A stretch of 8,043 bases of DNA from JBBRTJ01 sp038244535 (GCA_038244535.1 JBBRTJ010000127.1:1-8043), one strand, 5' to 3'; positions 1 through 5,809 are shown, counted from the first letter of the stretch. Notes: generated by a model not told the origin, from the letters alone. Numbers and translations are program-made.

Positions 1-707
1 CCGGTGACGCCGATGTTCGACGGGGCGAAGCTGTAGGAGCACCAGCTCGCCATGTCACCGCCGTTCGAGCCGGCGAGCTTCAAGCTGCCGTCGGTGTACT
101 GGAGGACCCAGTAGACGCGGTTGCGAGCCTGGTCGTAGGCCACGACCTGGTCACAGCAGAAGTTGCCCGGGAAGATCGTGTAGGGGTTGAGGTAGGTCCA
201 GGCGGCCGCGCTCGGGAACGACTTGTTGTAGGCGGCGTACCAGTTGCCCGTGACCATCAGGTCGTTGCCCTGCTGGGTCACCGAGGGCTCCATGACCGAC
301 GAGCGTCCGCTCGGGCTGGGGAGCACCGCGGTCGGGCCGGCGTTCTGGCGGAAGATCGAGAGGTCGGTCGGCAGCAAGGTGCTGCTCGGCACGGCTTGCG
401 CGGGTGACGAGTTGCTCGCGGTGAGCGTGCCCAGCTTCTGCCCGGCCGGGCTCTTCGGATGGGTGGCGAGATAGGCATCGGCGGCCGCCTGCTGCTCGGG
501 CGTGGGCGCCACCGGTGCGTCGGTGCCGACTGCGGTGACGGTGATCGGCTTGTCAGCGATCGCCGTTGCTGCCGTGGCACGCTCGCCGCGTGACGTCGGC
601 ACGCCTTCGGCGCCGGGGCTTCCGGCAGCACCGGCCCTCACACCGGTGACACCGAGGGCCGCGATGGTCAGGGCGGCAAGGCCCAGTGTTCGAACGTGTC
701 GTGACAC
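1..707 (-). CDS. Secreted protein of unknown function, N-terminal part (C-terminus cut by window edge)
   Basis: About 235 residues are visible, starting at a GTG with GAAGGGGG four bases upstream (712-719). The first ~28 residues form a signal peptide: basic MSRHVR, a hydrophobic stretch LGLAALTIAALGVTG, then small residues around VRAGAAG where cleavage is likely. A low-complexity Ala/Pro/Thr segment follows to about residue 120. After it comes a folded-looking, aromatic-rich region with the segments MEPSVTQQGNDLMVTGNWY, FPGNFCCDQVVAYDQARNRV and YWVLQYTDG. The pattern of 'event, then D-Q-x-V-x-Y-D-x-x-x-x-R-V-Y-W' resembles blades of secreted beta-propeller or sialidase-like proteins, but no diagnostic motif is visible, so this is only inference. 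Three Cys residues are present (an adjacent CC pair and one further on) and could form disulfides outside the cell. No enzyme function can be assigned. It lies downstream of, and in the same direction as, the SDR pair, separated by 122 bases holding an inverted repeat. Confidence 0.8.
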   Translation of the reverse strand, partial: MSRHVRTLGLAALTIAALGVTGVRAGAAGSPGAEGVPTSRGERATAATAIADKPITVTAVGTDAPVAPTPEQQAAADAYLATHPKSPAGQKLGTLTASNSSPAQAVPSSTLLPTDLSIFRQNAGPTAVLPSPSGRSSVMEPSVTQQGNDLMVTGNWYAAYNKSFPSAAAWTYLNPYTIFPGNFCCDQVVAYDQARNRVYWVLQYTDGSLKLAGSNGGDMASWCSYSFAPSNIGVT

Positions 708-780
708 GTGTCCCCCTTCGGGTCTGAGGCCACTGGGGTCGTCCGTGACCCTTTGCTTGGGACCCCCCCGGGGCGCCGCC

Positions 781-801
781 TCAGGCTGAGCTTGAGCCTG
801 A
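781..801. repeat. Inverted repeat, 7-bp perfect arms (operator or weak terminator)
   Basis: Arms TCAGGCT (781-787) and AGCCTGA (795-801) pair perfectly around a 7-base centre; two of the three remaining inner positions are mismatched or wobble. It sits 29 bases after the stop of the 88-residue gene and 74 bases before the secreted-protein start. With no T-run on either side it is a poor intrinsic terminator. Its centre coincides with a -10-like hexamer for the secreted-protein gene, so a repressor-binding operator is an alternative. The repeat is certain; its role is not. Confidence 0.5.
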
Positions 802-817
802 TCCATTCAGGAGTCAA
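789..817 (-). promoter_or_regulatory. Possible promoter for the secreted-protein gene
   Basis: Read on the minus strand, TTGACT (817-812) is a close match to the -35 consensus. It is followed after 17 bases by CAAGCT (794-789), a weak -10 match (second A and last T kept). This would give a leader of about 75 bases before the GTG at 707, which agrees with that gene having a Shine-Dalgarno. The -10 lies in the loop of the inverted repeat at 781-801. Weak support because the -10 is poor. Confidence 0.3.
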
Positions 818-829
818 GGGGGACAACGG

Positions 830-1096
830 TCACCAGAAGCCCAGCTGCTCGGTCCGTCCCGCCCGTTCCGGGAGTGGTTCCCAGCAGGGTGCCCCCCGGG
901 GTCCGGTGGAGCGCACCTCGATGTTGGTGACCGCGATCGCTCGGGCCGCACCCTTGCGATCGACGATGGCGAGGCTGCCGTCGCGCTCGACGCCGACGGC
1001 CTTGCCCTCGTGCCACCGCCCGCTGTCGCCCCGCCGGAACCGGACCCGGTCGCCGTGGCGGAGGCCGAGGCTGAGAAGCTCGTCCGCCGACGCCAT
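830..1096 (-). CDS. 88-residue protein of unknown function, translationally coupled to SDR
   Basis: I do not recognise a family. The ATG at 1096 overlaps the SDR stop by one base (TGATG), so it is probably translated by ribosomes finishing the SDR. A longer reading from 1144 is possible but would lie inside the SDR gene. Residues 1-11 (MASADELLSLG) look helical. Residues 13-53 contain HGDRVRFRRGDSGRWHEGKAVGVERDG followed by SLAIVDRKGAARAIAVTNIEV, an alternation of short beta strands and Gly/Asp turns that looks like a small SH3-like barrel ('G-D-x-V-x-F/R ... G ... G-x-V-x-x-x-x-x-D-G-x-L'). The tail from about residue 63 is Pro/Gly/Arg rich. It has one Cys and no signal peptide or membrane segment. 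Coupling suggests a function linked to the dehydrogenase, but this may equally be simple compact packing. Confidence 0.72.
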   Translation of the reverse strand: MASADELLSLGLRHGDRVRFRRGDSGRWHEGKAVGVERDGSLAIVDRKGAARAIAVTNIEVRSTGPRGAPCWEPLPERAGRTEQLGFW

Positions 1097-1899
1097 CAGC
1101 TGTCGAGCGTGCGCGCCTGCAGCTTGCGCATGCCGGCCAGCCAACGATCGGTATCGCCGGTCTTGCGCTGCCAGTAGGTGAGCACCTCAGGGTGAGGCAG
1201 GATCAGAAAGCGCCCCTCACGAATGGCCTGGACGACCGCCTCGGCCACCTCGTCGGGCTCGAGGACCCGGCCCGACAGCTTGACGACGGCTGCGCCTTGG
1301 GCGTCGACCCCGGTCGTGTTCACCCCGCCGTTCAGCATGTTGGTGTTGACGCCCTGCGGGCACAGGCAGTGCACCTGCACGCCGGCGTCACCGTAGGTGA
1401 TGGACAGCCACTCGGCGAAGGCGACGGCGGCGTGCTTGGTCACCGAGTACGGCGCCGAGCCGATCTGGCTCAGCAGGCCCGCGGCCGACGCCGTGGTGAC
1501 GAAGCAGCCTCCGCGGCGCGCCACCCAGCCGGGCACGAGGATGCGCGCCGCCAGCACGTGGGCGTAGGTGTTGACCCGCCAGGCCAGCTCCCAGTCCTCA
1601 TCGCTCGTCGTGAGGTCGGTGCCGATGGCAACACCCGCGTTGGCGAAGAAGAACTCGACTGGTCCGAACGTCGCTTCGGCCTCGGCCAGGACGCCTTCGA
1701 GCGCCACCTCATCGGTCACGTCGCAGGCGCGGCCGAAGGCCGGGACACCGAGCGAAGCGGCAACGGCCACGGCCCCGGGGCCGTTGCGGTCGACGACCAC
1801 GACACCGGCGGCACCCTCGCCGGCGGCCCGTCGGGCCAGCGCAGCACCGATGCCGCCTGCGCCCCCGGTGACGACCACGACCCGTCCGCTCATCTCCAT
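1096..1899 (-). CDS. Short-chain dehydrogenase/reductase (SDR family)
   Basis: A 267-residue classical SDR, a cytoplasmic NAD(P)-dependent oxidoreductase of Rossmann fold. The cofactor-binding TGGAGGIG is at residues 11-18. Asp37 at the end of the second strand (VVVVDRN) suggests a preference for NAD(H) over NADP(H). Asp60-Val61 and the NAG motif (87-89) follow. The catalytic tetrad is complete: Asn110, Ser138, Tyr151 and Lys155 (YSVTK). Length is normal for the family. After the PQGVNT loop the C-terminal part differs between members and sets the substrate, which cannot be read here; the last ~30 residues (LTYWQRKTGDTDRWLAGMRKLQ) form a helical extension. The start at 1899 is chosen because a TACGGT box lies six bases upstream, fitting a leaderless mRNA; an ATG two codons later (1893) is the alternative. 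Its stop overlaps the start of the 88-residue gene. Confidence 0.93.
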   Translation of the reverse strand: MEMSGRVVVVTGGAGGIGAALARRAAGEGAAGVVVVDRNGPGAVAVAASLGVPAFGRACDVTDEVALEGVLAEAEATFGPVEFFFANAGVAIGTDLTTSDEDWELAWRVNTYAHVLAARILVPGWVARRGGCFVTTASAAGLLSQIGSAPYSVTKHAAVAFAEWLSITYGDAGVQVHCLCPQGVNTNMLNGGVNTTGVDAQGAAVVKLSGRVLEPDEVAEAVVQAIREGRFLILPHPEVLTYWQRKTGDTDRWLAGMRKLQARTLDS

Positions 1900-1905
1900 G
1901 CACCA

Positions 1906-1911
1906 ACCGTA
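1906..1911 (-). promoter_or_regulatory. -10 box of a likely leaderless promoter for the SDR gene
   Basis: On the minus strand TACGGT is followed by only six bases before the ATG at 1899, so transcription would begin at or very near the start codon. No Shine-Dalgarno sequence is seen in front of that ATG, which supports leaderless translation. No clear -35 is visible, as is common for actinobacterial TANNNT promoters. Confidence 0.42.
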
Positions 1912-1984
1912 GGCGTCGCGGCGCCGGCGCGGTCCCCTGGGTCATCGGAACCCTTCGGATTGCAGGCGTGTGACTTCTGCCCTC

Positions 1985-1998
1985 CGGAAACGTTCCCG
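1985..1998. promoter_or_regulatory. Near-palindrome with AACGTT core, possible operator
   Basis: The 14 bases CGGAAACGTTCCCG are symmetric apart from one base pair. An even palindrome with a central CG and A/T flanks resembles operators of LacI-family repressors (known for that family). It lies in the 173-base gap between the divergent SDR and 53-residue genes, where it could act on either. No regulator gene is in the window. Role is inferred only. Confidence 0.25.
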
Positions 1999-2042
1999 TG
2001 ATCTACGGTCGGTATCGTCCAACCAGTCAGCAAGGTCAGTAC

Positions 2043-2062
2043 AGCCATCGAGCCATCGAGCC
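2043..2062. repeat. Short tandem repeat, 8-bp unit, 2.5 copies
   Basis: The unit AGCCATCG occurs twice in a row followed by AGCC, directly before the AGGAGGGG of the 53-residue gene. It lies in the presumed 5' leader. It may be chance or polymerase slippage; no function is suggested by the sequence. Confidence 0.5.
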
Positions 2063-2070
2063 AGGAGGGG
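2063..2070 (+). promoter_or_regulatory. Strong Shine-Dalgarno for the 53-residue gene
   Basis: AGGAGGGG is an almost complete anti-16S complement placed four bases (from AGGAGG) before the ATG at 2073. It decides the start: the reading frame is open upstream to 1998 (another ATG), but that start has no such site and would add 25 residues of unlikely composition. Confidence 0.7.
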
Positions 2071-2072
2071 TC

Positions 2073-2234
2073 ATGACCGAGACCAAGGAGATCGAGGCCA
2101 TCAGCGAAGCGCTGGCCATCATCGATCGTGCCCTCGGCGAGATGACCCATCGCGAGCTCGTGTCGACGGTCGAGGTCTCCGACCTGTTGCTCGACGTCCG
2201 CCTGCTGCTCACGCCCTCTTCGTCCGGCAACTGA
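2073..2234 (+). CDS. 53-residue acidic helical protein of unknown function
   Basis: The gene has a very good Shine-Dalgarno and ends at a TGA 31 bases from the convergent WS/DGAT stop. The protein starts MTETKEIEAISEALAIIDRALGEM and continues THRELVSTVEVSDLLLDVRLLL before a short Ser/Gly tail. Heptad-like spacing of Ile/Leu (I7, I10, A13, I16-I17, L21 and later the V-x-x-L-L-L-D-V-R-L-L-L run) predicts two amphipathic helices, with 'HREL-S--EV-DLLLD-R' as a turn and second helix. It has no Cys, signal peptide or membrane segment. Such a protein could be a small dimerising or partner-binding protein. Family unknown to me. Coding character is supported by the ribosome site and the sensible helical pattern, although the small size leaves some doubt. 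Confidence 0.68.
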   Translation: MTETKEIEAISEALAIIDRALGEMTHRELVSTVEVSDLLLDVRLLLTPSSSGN

Positions 2235-2240
2235 GCCTCA

Positions 2241-2255
2241 GCGGCTTCCGGCCGC
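2241..2255. terminator. Possible shared stem-loop between convergent genes
   Basis: GCGGC (2241-2245) and GCCGC (2251-2255) form a 5-bp GC stem with loop TTCCG, in the 31-base gap between the stop of the 53-residue gene and the stop of the WS/DGAT gene. There is no T-run, so it would be a weak, factor-dependent or bidirectional terminator at best. Confidence 0.25.
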
Positions 2256-2265
2256 ACCGCTCGCG

Positions 2266-3654
2266 TCAGGCGTGCTCGGCCAGTTCGTCGAACGCTCGGT
2301 ACAGCTCGTCTCGGAGCAGTTCGGGTTCGCTCACGGCCCCGGCGTCGACGTTGAGCCCCATGCCGAGCTCGCCGGCGTAGGTGAGCAGCGTGAGGTTGAA
2401 CGCCACGCCACCGAGCGGCCCGACCGGGTGGTTGGCCAGGATCTGGGCCCCGCCGATGTAGCAGGGCACCGATGCCATGCGCACGTTGCTGGTGGCGAAG
2501 TCGACCGTCTGGCTCTGCAGCCTGGCCACGCGTGTGACGAGTGAGGTGGGGATCGCGCCGATGACCGCGCCCAGCACGTCCATCGACACGCCGCCGCTGG
2601 CCGAACGGGCATGGTCGGTGGCCTCGGAGATGAGCGCGAAGCGTTCGCCGATCGGCATCTCGGCGGTCGGCACGAGCAGGCGGGCCAAGCCGAAGGCGTT
2701 GCTGCCCGAGGACTCGGTGCGCGTGCTGATGGCCATTGACGCCCGCAGGTGGTCGACCGGGGCGCCGAGCCGGCGATGGTAGGCACCGGCCGCTTGCGCG
2801 GCCACGGTGATGAAGGCGGTGTTGAAGGTGCCACCGAGGGCCTTGGCGGCGGCCTTGGTAGGGGCGAAGGGAACCGTGAGCGCTTCGAGGTGCCGGCGCA
2901 GCGTGCGATCGGTCCACAGCGGTGAGAGCGCCTTGTTGGTATCGCTGAGCTGGGTGACCACCGTGCGCACGCTGGCGGCGGTTGCCAGCCCGAGGGCGGG
3001 CAGCTTGGCGGGCTCAGCCAGCAGCTCGCGCAGCTGGTTGACCATGCCAACCGGCAGGCGCAGACTGCTCTCGAGCAGCTCTCGCAACTGATCCGACGGC
3101 GTGGCCGGTGCGGTGGGCGTCGACGTGGCCAGCAGCTCAGGGTCGAGCGCAGGAGGCTCAGGAGCGTCACGTTCGAGGTCGATGTACTGGAGGCTGAGCT
3201 GCACGCCGGCCTCACCGTCGATCACCGTGTGGTGCGTCTTTTGGATGATGGCGGCGCGTCCACCCTCGAGGCCCTCGACGACCGTGAACGACCACAGGGG
3301 ACGGGTGCGATCCCAGGGGTCGGCGGCGATCAGCGTCGCCAGGTCGAGGAGCTGACGCATCGAGCCGGGGGCCGGCAGCGCCACGAACCGGACGTGGCGG
3401 GTGATGTCGAAGTCGGGGTCGTCGACCCAATGGGGTGGTCCGAGGTTGGCCGGCGCCGGCTGCACCCGTTGGTGGAGCCGGGTCACGAGAGTGGCGGCCC
3501 GCTCGAAGCGACGCAGCAGGCGGGCGGAATCAGGCGCCCGGTCGAGGATGCTGACGTTGGCATAGGTCGACGAGAACGTCGGGTCCTTCTCGAGGCGCCA
3601 CATCAGCCCCTCGGCATCGGACATCTTCGAGTCGAAGCGCAGTTCCCTCGCCAT
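2266..3654 (-). CDS. Wax ester synthase / diacylglycerol acyltransferase (WS/DGAT family)
   Basis: A 462-residue member of the bacterial WS/DGAT family, which transfers acyl groups from acyl-CoA to diacylglycerol or fatty alcohol to make triacylglycerol or wax ester, usually at the membrane or lipid-body surface. The N-terminal domain has the characteristic MSDAEGLMWRLEKDP (11-25), PLW (119-121) and the catalytic HHTVIDG (141-147, HHxxxDG). A Pro/Ala-rich linker lies around 164-190. The C-terminal half has GTFNTAFITV (275-284), where the common N-D pair reads N-T. It also has SNVRMASVPCYIGGAQI (389-405), matching the SNVPGP region but without the second half of that motif, and VGPLGGVAFNLTLLTYAGELGMGLNVD near the end. 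Length is normal. The start at 3654 keeps the R-F-D-x-x-M-S-D opening usual for these proteins; Met at 3624 is an alternative. It is the last gene of the run 5802-2266, 47 bases after the DsbA-fold gene. Substrate (TAG or wax) cannot be decided. Confidence 0.93.
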   Translation of the reverse strand: MARELRFDSKMSDAEGLMWRLEKDPTFSSTYANVSILDRAPDSARLLRRFERAATLVTRLHQRVQPAPANLGPPHWVDDPDFDITRHVRFVALPAPGSMRQLLDLATLIAADPWDRTRPLWSFTVVEGLEGGRAAIIQKTHHTVIDGEAGVQLSLQYIDLERDAPEPPALDPELLATSTPTAPATPSDQLRELLESSLRLPVGMVNQLRELLAEPAKLPALGLATAASVRTVVTQLSDTNKALSPLWTDRTLRRHLEALTVPFAPTKAAAKALGGTFNTAFITVAAQAAGAYHRRLGAPVDHLRASMAISTRTESSGSNAFGLARLLVPTAEMPIGERFALISEATDHARSASGGVSMDVLGAVIGAIPTSLVTRVARLQSQTVDFATSNVRMASVPCYIGGAQILANHPVGPLGGVAFNLTLLTYAGELGMGLNVDAGAVSEPELLRDELYRAFDELAEHA

Positions 3655-3662
3655 GGCGGAGC

Positions 3663-3668
3663 AGGCTA
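3663..3668 (-). promoter_or_regulatory. -10 box of a possible leaderless promoter for WS/DGAT
   Basis: On the minus strand TAGCCT is followed by eight bases before the ATG at 3654. No Shine-Dalgarno precedes that ATG. An internal promoter here would let the acyltransferase be expressed apart from the upstream genes. Just after the preceding stop (3702) lies a GC-rich self-complementary stretch (about 3688-3700) that might weaken read-through. Confidence 0.33.
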
Positions 3669-3701
3669 CTGCCCGGCTCGAAACCTGGGCCCCGGGCCTT
3701 G

Positions 3702-4298
3702 TCAGCGGGCGATGCTGGTGTGCTTGAACTCGTTCAGCTCGGGCCAGGCCAGCAGGGCGACGGTGCGCTCGATGGTCTGGCGGGCGAGCTCGGCATCGCC
3801 GTCGGGCCGGTTCATGAAGCGCACGAAGGCAGCCTGGTCGCCGACGATGAAGGTCGGCACTCCCCACACGTCGTGCTCCTTGGCGGCCTGCTGGTGCTCG
3901 ACGCGAACAGTGGTGAGCGGCTCGCCCGTGGCGATCTCGGCAAAGACGGCGTCGGCGTCGACCCCGTTGGCGGTCAAGACGGCACGCACGACGTCGTCGC
4001 TGAGTTGAAGGCCATCGTCGTGGCGGGCGGCGAACAGGGCGCGGTGCACGGCGAGGAACTGTGACGCGAAGCGATCGCGCACCACGGTGCCGGCTCGCAG
4101 CGCGAGGAGTCCGGAGTCCTTGCCGGGCTCGTCCCACACGTCGACGTCGCCTTCGGCAACATGAACCTGGCCGAGGGAGAAGGGGACGAACGTGACGTCC
4201 CAGTCGGCGCCGCTTTCGAGACCGGTCACCACGTGCTCGTGGGCGTTGCGGGCAAAGGGGCAGCGGTAGTCCCAGGTGATGGCGAAGGCGATGGTCAC
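3702..4298 (-). CDS. DsbA-fold thioredoxin-like protein with a single cysteine
   Basis: A 198-residue protein of the DsbA / 2-hydroxychromene-2-carboxylate isomerase / FrnE superfamily. The N-terminal strand ends in WDYRCPFARN (9-18), placing Cys13 at the position of the first Cys of CxxC; the second is Ala16. Cys13 is the only Cys in the protein. The cis-Pro loop GVPTF is at 146-150, with the insert helical domain between, and the end (ELARQTIERTVALL) forms the last helix. No signal peptide, so it is cytoplasmic. One nucleophilic Cys argues against a disulfide oxidase and for a thiol-dependent (mycothiol or other low-molecular thiol) reductase, transferase or isomerase; this is inference. 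The GTG start at 4298 is chosen since homology begins there, with GGTGG nearby; the frame stays open to 5147 but that part overlaps other genes. It lies 65 bases after PAP2 and 47 before WS/DGAT. Confidence 0.87.
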   Translation of the reverse strand: MTIAFAITWDYRCPFARNAHEHVVTGLESGADWDVTFVPFSLGQVHVAEGDVDVWDEPGKDSGLLALRAGTVVRDRFASQFLAVHRALFAARHDDGLQLSDDVVRAVLTANGVDADAVFAEIATGEPLTTVRVEHQQAAKEHDVWGVPTFIVGDQAAFVRFMNRPDGDAELARQTIERTVALLAWPELNEFKHTSIAR

Positions 4299-4363
4299 GG
4301 AGCCACCAACCTCGTGCCCCGGATCAGCATTCCCGACGCAAGGCAGGAAGGTCCGGCGGCTGG

Positions 4364-4945
4364 TCACGGGCGGGCGTGCAGGCGCCAGACGCGGCGGGCC
4401 ACGAGGCCGATCGCCGTGCCGAGGGCGGCACCGGCCACCATGTCTGAACCGTGGTGGAGGCGGAGGTAGGGCCGGCTGAGGGCCACGATGCCCGCCAGCG
4501 CGAACCAGGCCGGCGCCGTCGAACGACGGCCGGCCGACAGCACGGTGGCGGCGCAGAACGCCGCACTGGCGTGGCCGCTGGGGAAGCTGCTCGTCGTGGG
4601 CGACCGGAGGCCCGGGATCGGCCGATCGTCGGTGTGGGGGCGGGTGCGTCGAAAGAGGCGCTTGACGCCGTGGTTGACGACGAGCGACTCGATGCCGAGC
4701 ACCGCGGACAGCCGGAACGCCTCGGTGGCCCGCGGGTCGGAGGTCAGGCCCCGGGCGGCGCCGATGAGGTGCCAGAGCACGGACCAGTCCCCGAGCTTCG
4801 AGGCCGTGACGAACACCAGGTCGGGAACCGGATGGCCTCGAAGGTGGTCGAGGACCTCGTCGAACGCGAGGTCGAACCGAGCGACGATCGGCCCGAACGG
4901 GGCGTCGAGTGGCGGGTCGGGATCGTCGCCGTTCGCCGCGGTCAC
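4364..4945 (-). CDS. PAP2-family phosphatase
   Basis: A 193-residue member of the PAP2 / phosphatidic acid phosphatase superfamily, which removes phosphate from lipid phosphates through a phospho-His intermediate. All three signature motifs are intact: K-x6-RP (Lys95 to Arg102-Pro103), PSGH (122-125) and SR-x5-H-x3-D (Ser157-Arg158, nucleophile His164, Asp168). Hydrophobic stretches around 79-92, 126-137 and 146-157 and a C-terminal one (169-182) indicate an integral membrane protein. The first ~60 residues are a soluble acidic/amphipathic segment (FDLAFDEVLDHLRG). The GTG start at 4945 overlaps the stop of the RecB-like gene as GTGA, implying translational coupling; a longer frame reaches 5080 but its added Arg-rich part is a shadow. 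Probable substrates are phosphatidate or prenyl diphosphate. Phosphatidate would supply diacylglycerol to the WS/DGAT encoded downstream. Confidence 0.92.
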   Translation of the reverse strand: MTAANGDDPDPPLDAPFGPIVARFDLAFDEVLDHLRGHPVPDLVFVTASKLGDWSVLWHLIGAARGLTSDPRATEAFRLSAVLGIESLVVNHGVKRLFRRTRPHTDDRPIPGLRSPTTSSFPSGHASAAFCAATVLSAGRRSTAPAWFALAGIVALSRPYLRLHHGSDMVAGAALGTAIGLVARRVWRLHARP

Positions 4946-5802
4946 GCCAGCGCCGGGACGACGGCGCCGGCCGCGGCGGGCCCCACTCCCACCTGGAGTC
5001 GAGCGGCGGCCTCGAGCACGGCGCGCTCGGGATCGCCACCGAAGGCGGGGCACCACGGCTTGAAGCCGCACCAGGCGCACAGCGGGCCGGTTCGAGGTTG
5101 GAACTCGCCCCGGTCACACGCCTTCTGCACGGCGCCGTAGACGGCACCGATGCGGCGGGGGAGGAACGAGACCGACTGGGCGGTGGGCCGGGCCGTGATG
5201 ACGATCGGCGGGTCGGACAGGTAGAGGAGCTGGACGGCCACGGGCCGACGCCCGAACAGCTCTTGGCACAGGTAGGCGTAGAAGTTGACGCCCCCGAGAC
5301 GACCCTGTTCGTGGCGCTCGCTGGGCGGGCGCCCGGTCTTGTAGTCGGTCACCACGAGGTCGCCGTTGGCATCGAGGTCGAGTCGGTCGATGACGCCGAC
5401 CATGGTGAGCCCGTCGATCTCGACCGAGAGGCGCAGCTCGAGCCCGATGGCGGTGATGGCGCGGGGGTCCTCGAGCTGGAAGTAACGCCGCACCGCAGCC
5501 TCGGCGTCGGCCACGAACTGGGTCTCGCCGTCGGCGTCGAGGCCGAGCAGGGCGTGTTCGGGGTCGCCGTCCAGCTCGCCGACGGCGAGCTGGAGCGCAG
5601 CCAACCCGGCCGGGAGGGTCCGGCCGGCGGGCGGCTCGCAGAACAGCAGCTCGAGGGCGCGATGCACGAGCGAGCCGCGTGCCGCGGGGACCGTGGGCGC
5701 TTCGGGCAGCTTGTCGATGGCGGAGAACCGGAACGCCAGCGGGCAACTGGTGAAGGACTCGACCCGCGAGGGAGACAGACGGGTGGGGACCGGGATTGCC
5801 AT
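4942..5802 (-). CDS. RecB-family PD-(D/E)XK nuclease with predicted Fe-S cysteines
   Basis: A 286-residue stand-alone nuclease of the RecB/AddB/Cas4-type PD-(D/E)XK superfamily (PDDEXK_1). The opening LSPSRVESFTSCPLAFRF is the usual start of these domains. His47 lies in GSLVHRALELL, Asp139 in GVIDRLD, and Asp153-Tyr154-Lys155 in VTDYKTG; a helix with NFYAYL (173-178) stands in for the Q-x3-Y motif. Cys20 together with Cys242, Cys245 and Cys251 (C-x2-C-x5-C) reproduces the one-plus-three cysteine pattern that binds a 4Fe-4S cluster in AddB and Cas4. No helicase domain is present. It probably cleaves DNA in repair or recombination, but the exact substrate is unknown. No Cas genes or CRISPR array lie nearby, so it is not a Cas4 by context. 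It starts at ATG 5802 behind a TACACT box and couples to the PAP2 gene by GTGA. Actinobacterial genomes often carry such single-domain RecB-like genes. Confidence 0.9.
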   Translation of the reverse strand: MAIPVPTRLSPSRVESFTSCPLAFRFSAIDKLPEAPTVPAARGSLVHRALELLFCEPPAGRTLPAGLAALQLAVGELDGDPEHALLGLDADGETQFVADAEAAVRRYFQLEDPRAITAIGLELRLSVEIDGLTMVGVIDRLDLDANGDLVVTDYKTGRPPSERHEQGRLGGVNFYAYLCQELFGRRPVAVQLLYLSDPPIVITARPTAQSVSFLPRRIGAVYGAVQKACDRGEFQPRTGPLCAWCGFKPWCPAFGGDPERAVLEAAARLQVGVGPAAAGAVVPALA

Positions 5803-5809
5803 AGGTCTG

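Noticed and set aside
278..631. 117-codon minus-strand frame inside the secreted-protein gene
   Set aside because: Out of frame with the signal-peptide gene; Arg/Pro-rich shadow.
760..778. GC-rich C7/G4 stretch as a terminator or G-quadruplex site
   Set aside because: The CCCCGGGG core is self-complementary, but there is no T-run and there are not four separated G-runs; it is normal for the base composition.
1192..2001. 269-codon open frame on the plus strand
   Set aside because: Antisense to the SDR gene, whose full catalytic tetrad is intact; the translated composition is biased and matches no family.
3655..4137. 161-residue upstream extension of the WS/DGAT frame
   Set aside because: It lies inside the DsbA-fold gene in another frame, is Arg/Pro rich and precedes the normal family N-terminus.
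4299..5147. 283-residue upstream extension of the DsbA-fold frame
   Set aside because: It overlaps PAP2 and RecB-like coding sequence; the protein family homology begins at the GTG at 4298.
4942..5802. Cas4 or part of a CRISPR system
   Set aside because: The four-cysteine nuclease fold is shared with Cas4, but there is no repeat array and no cas gene in the window.
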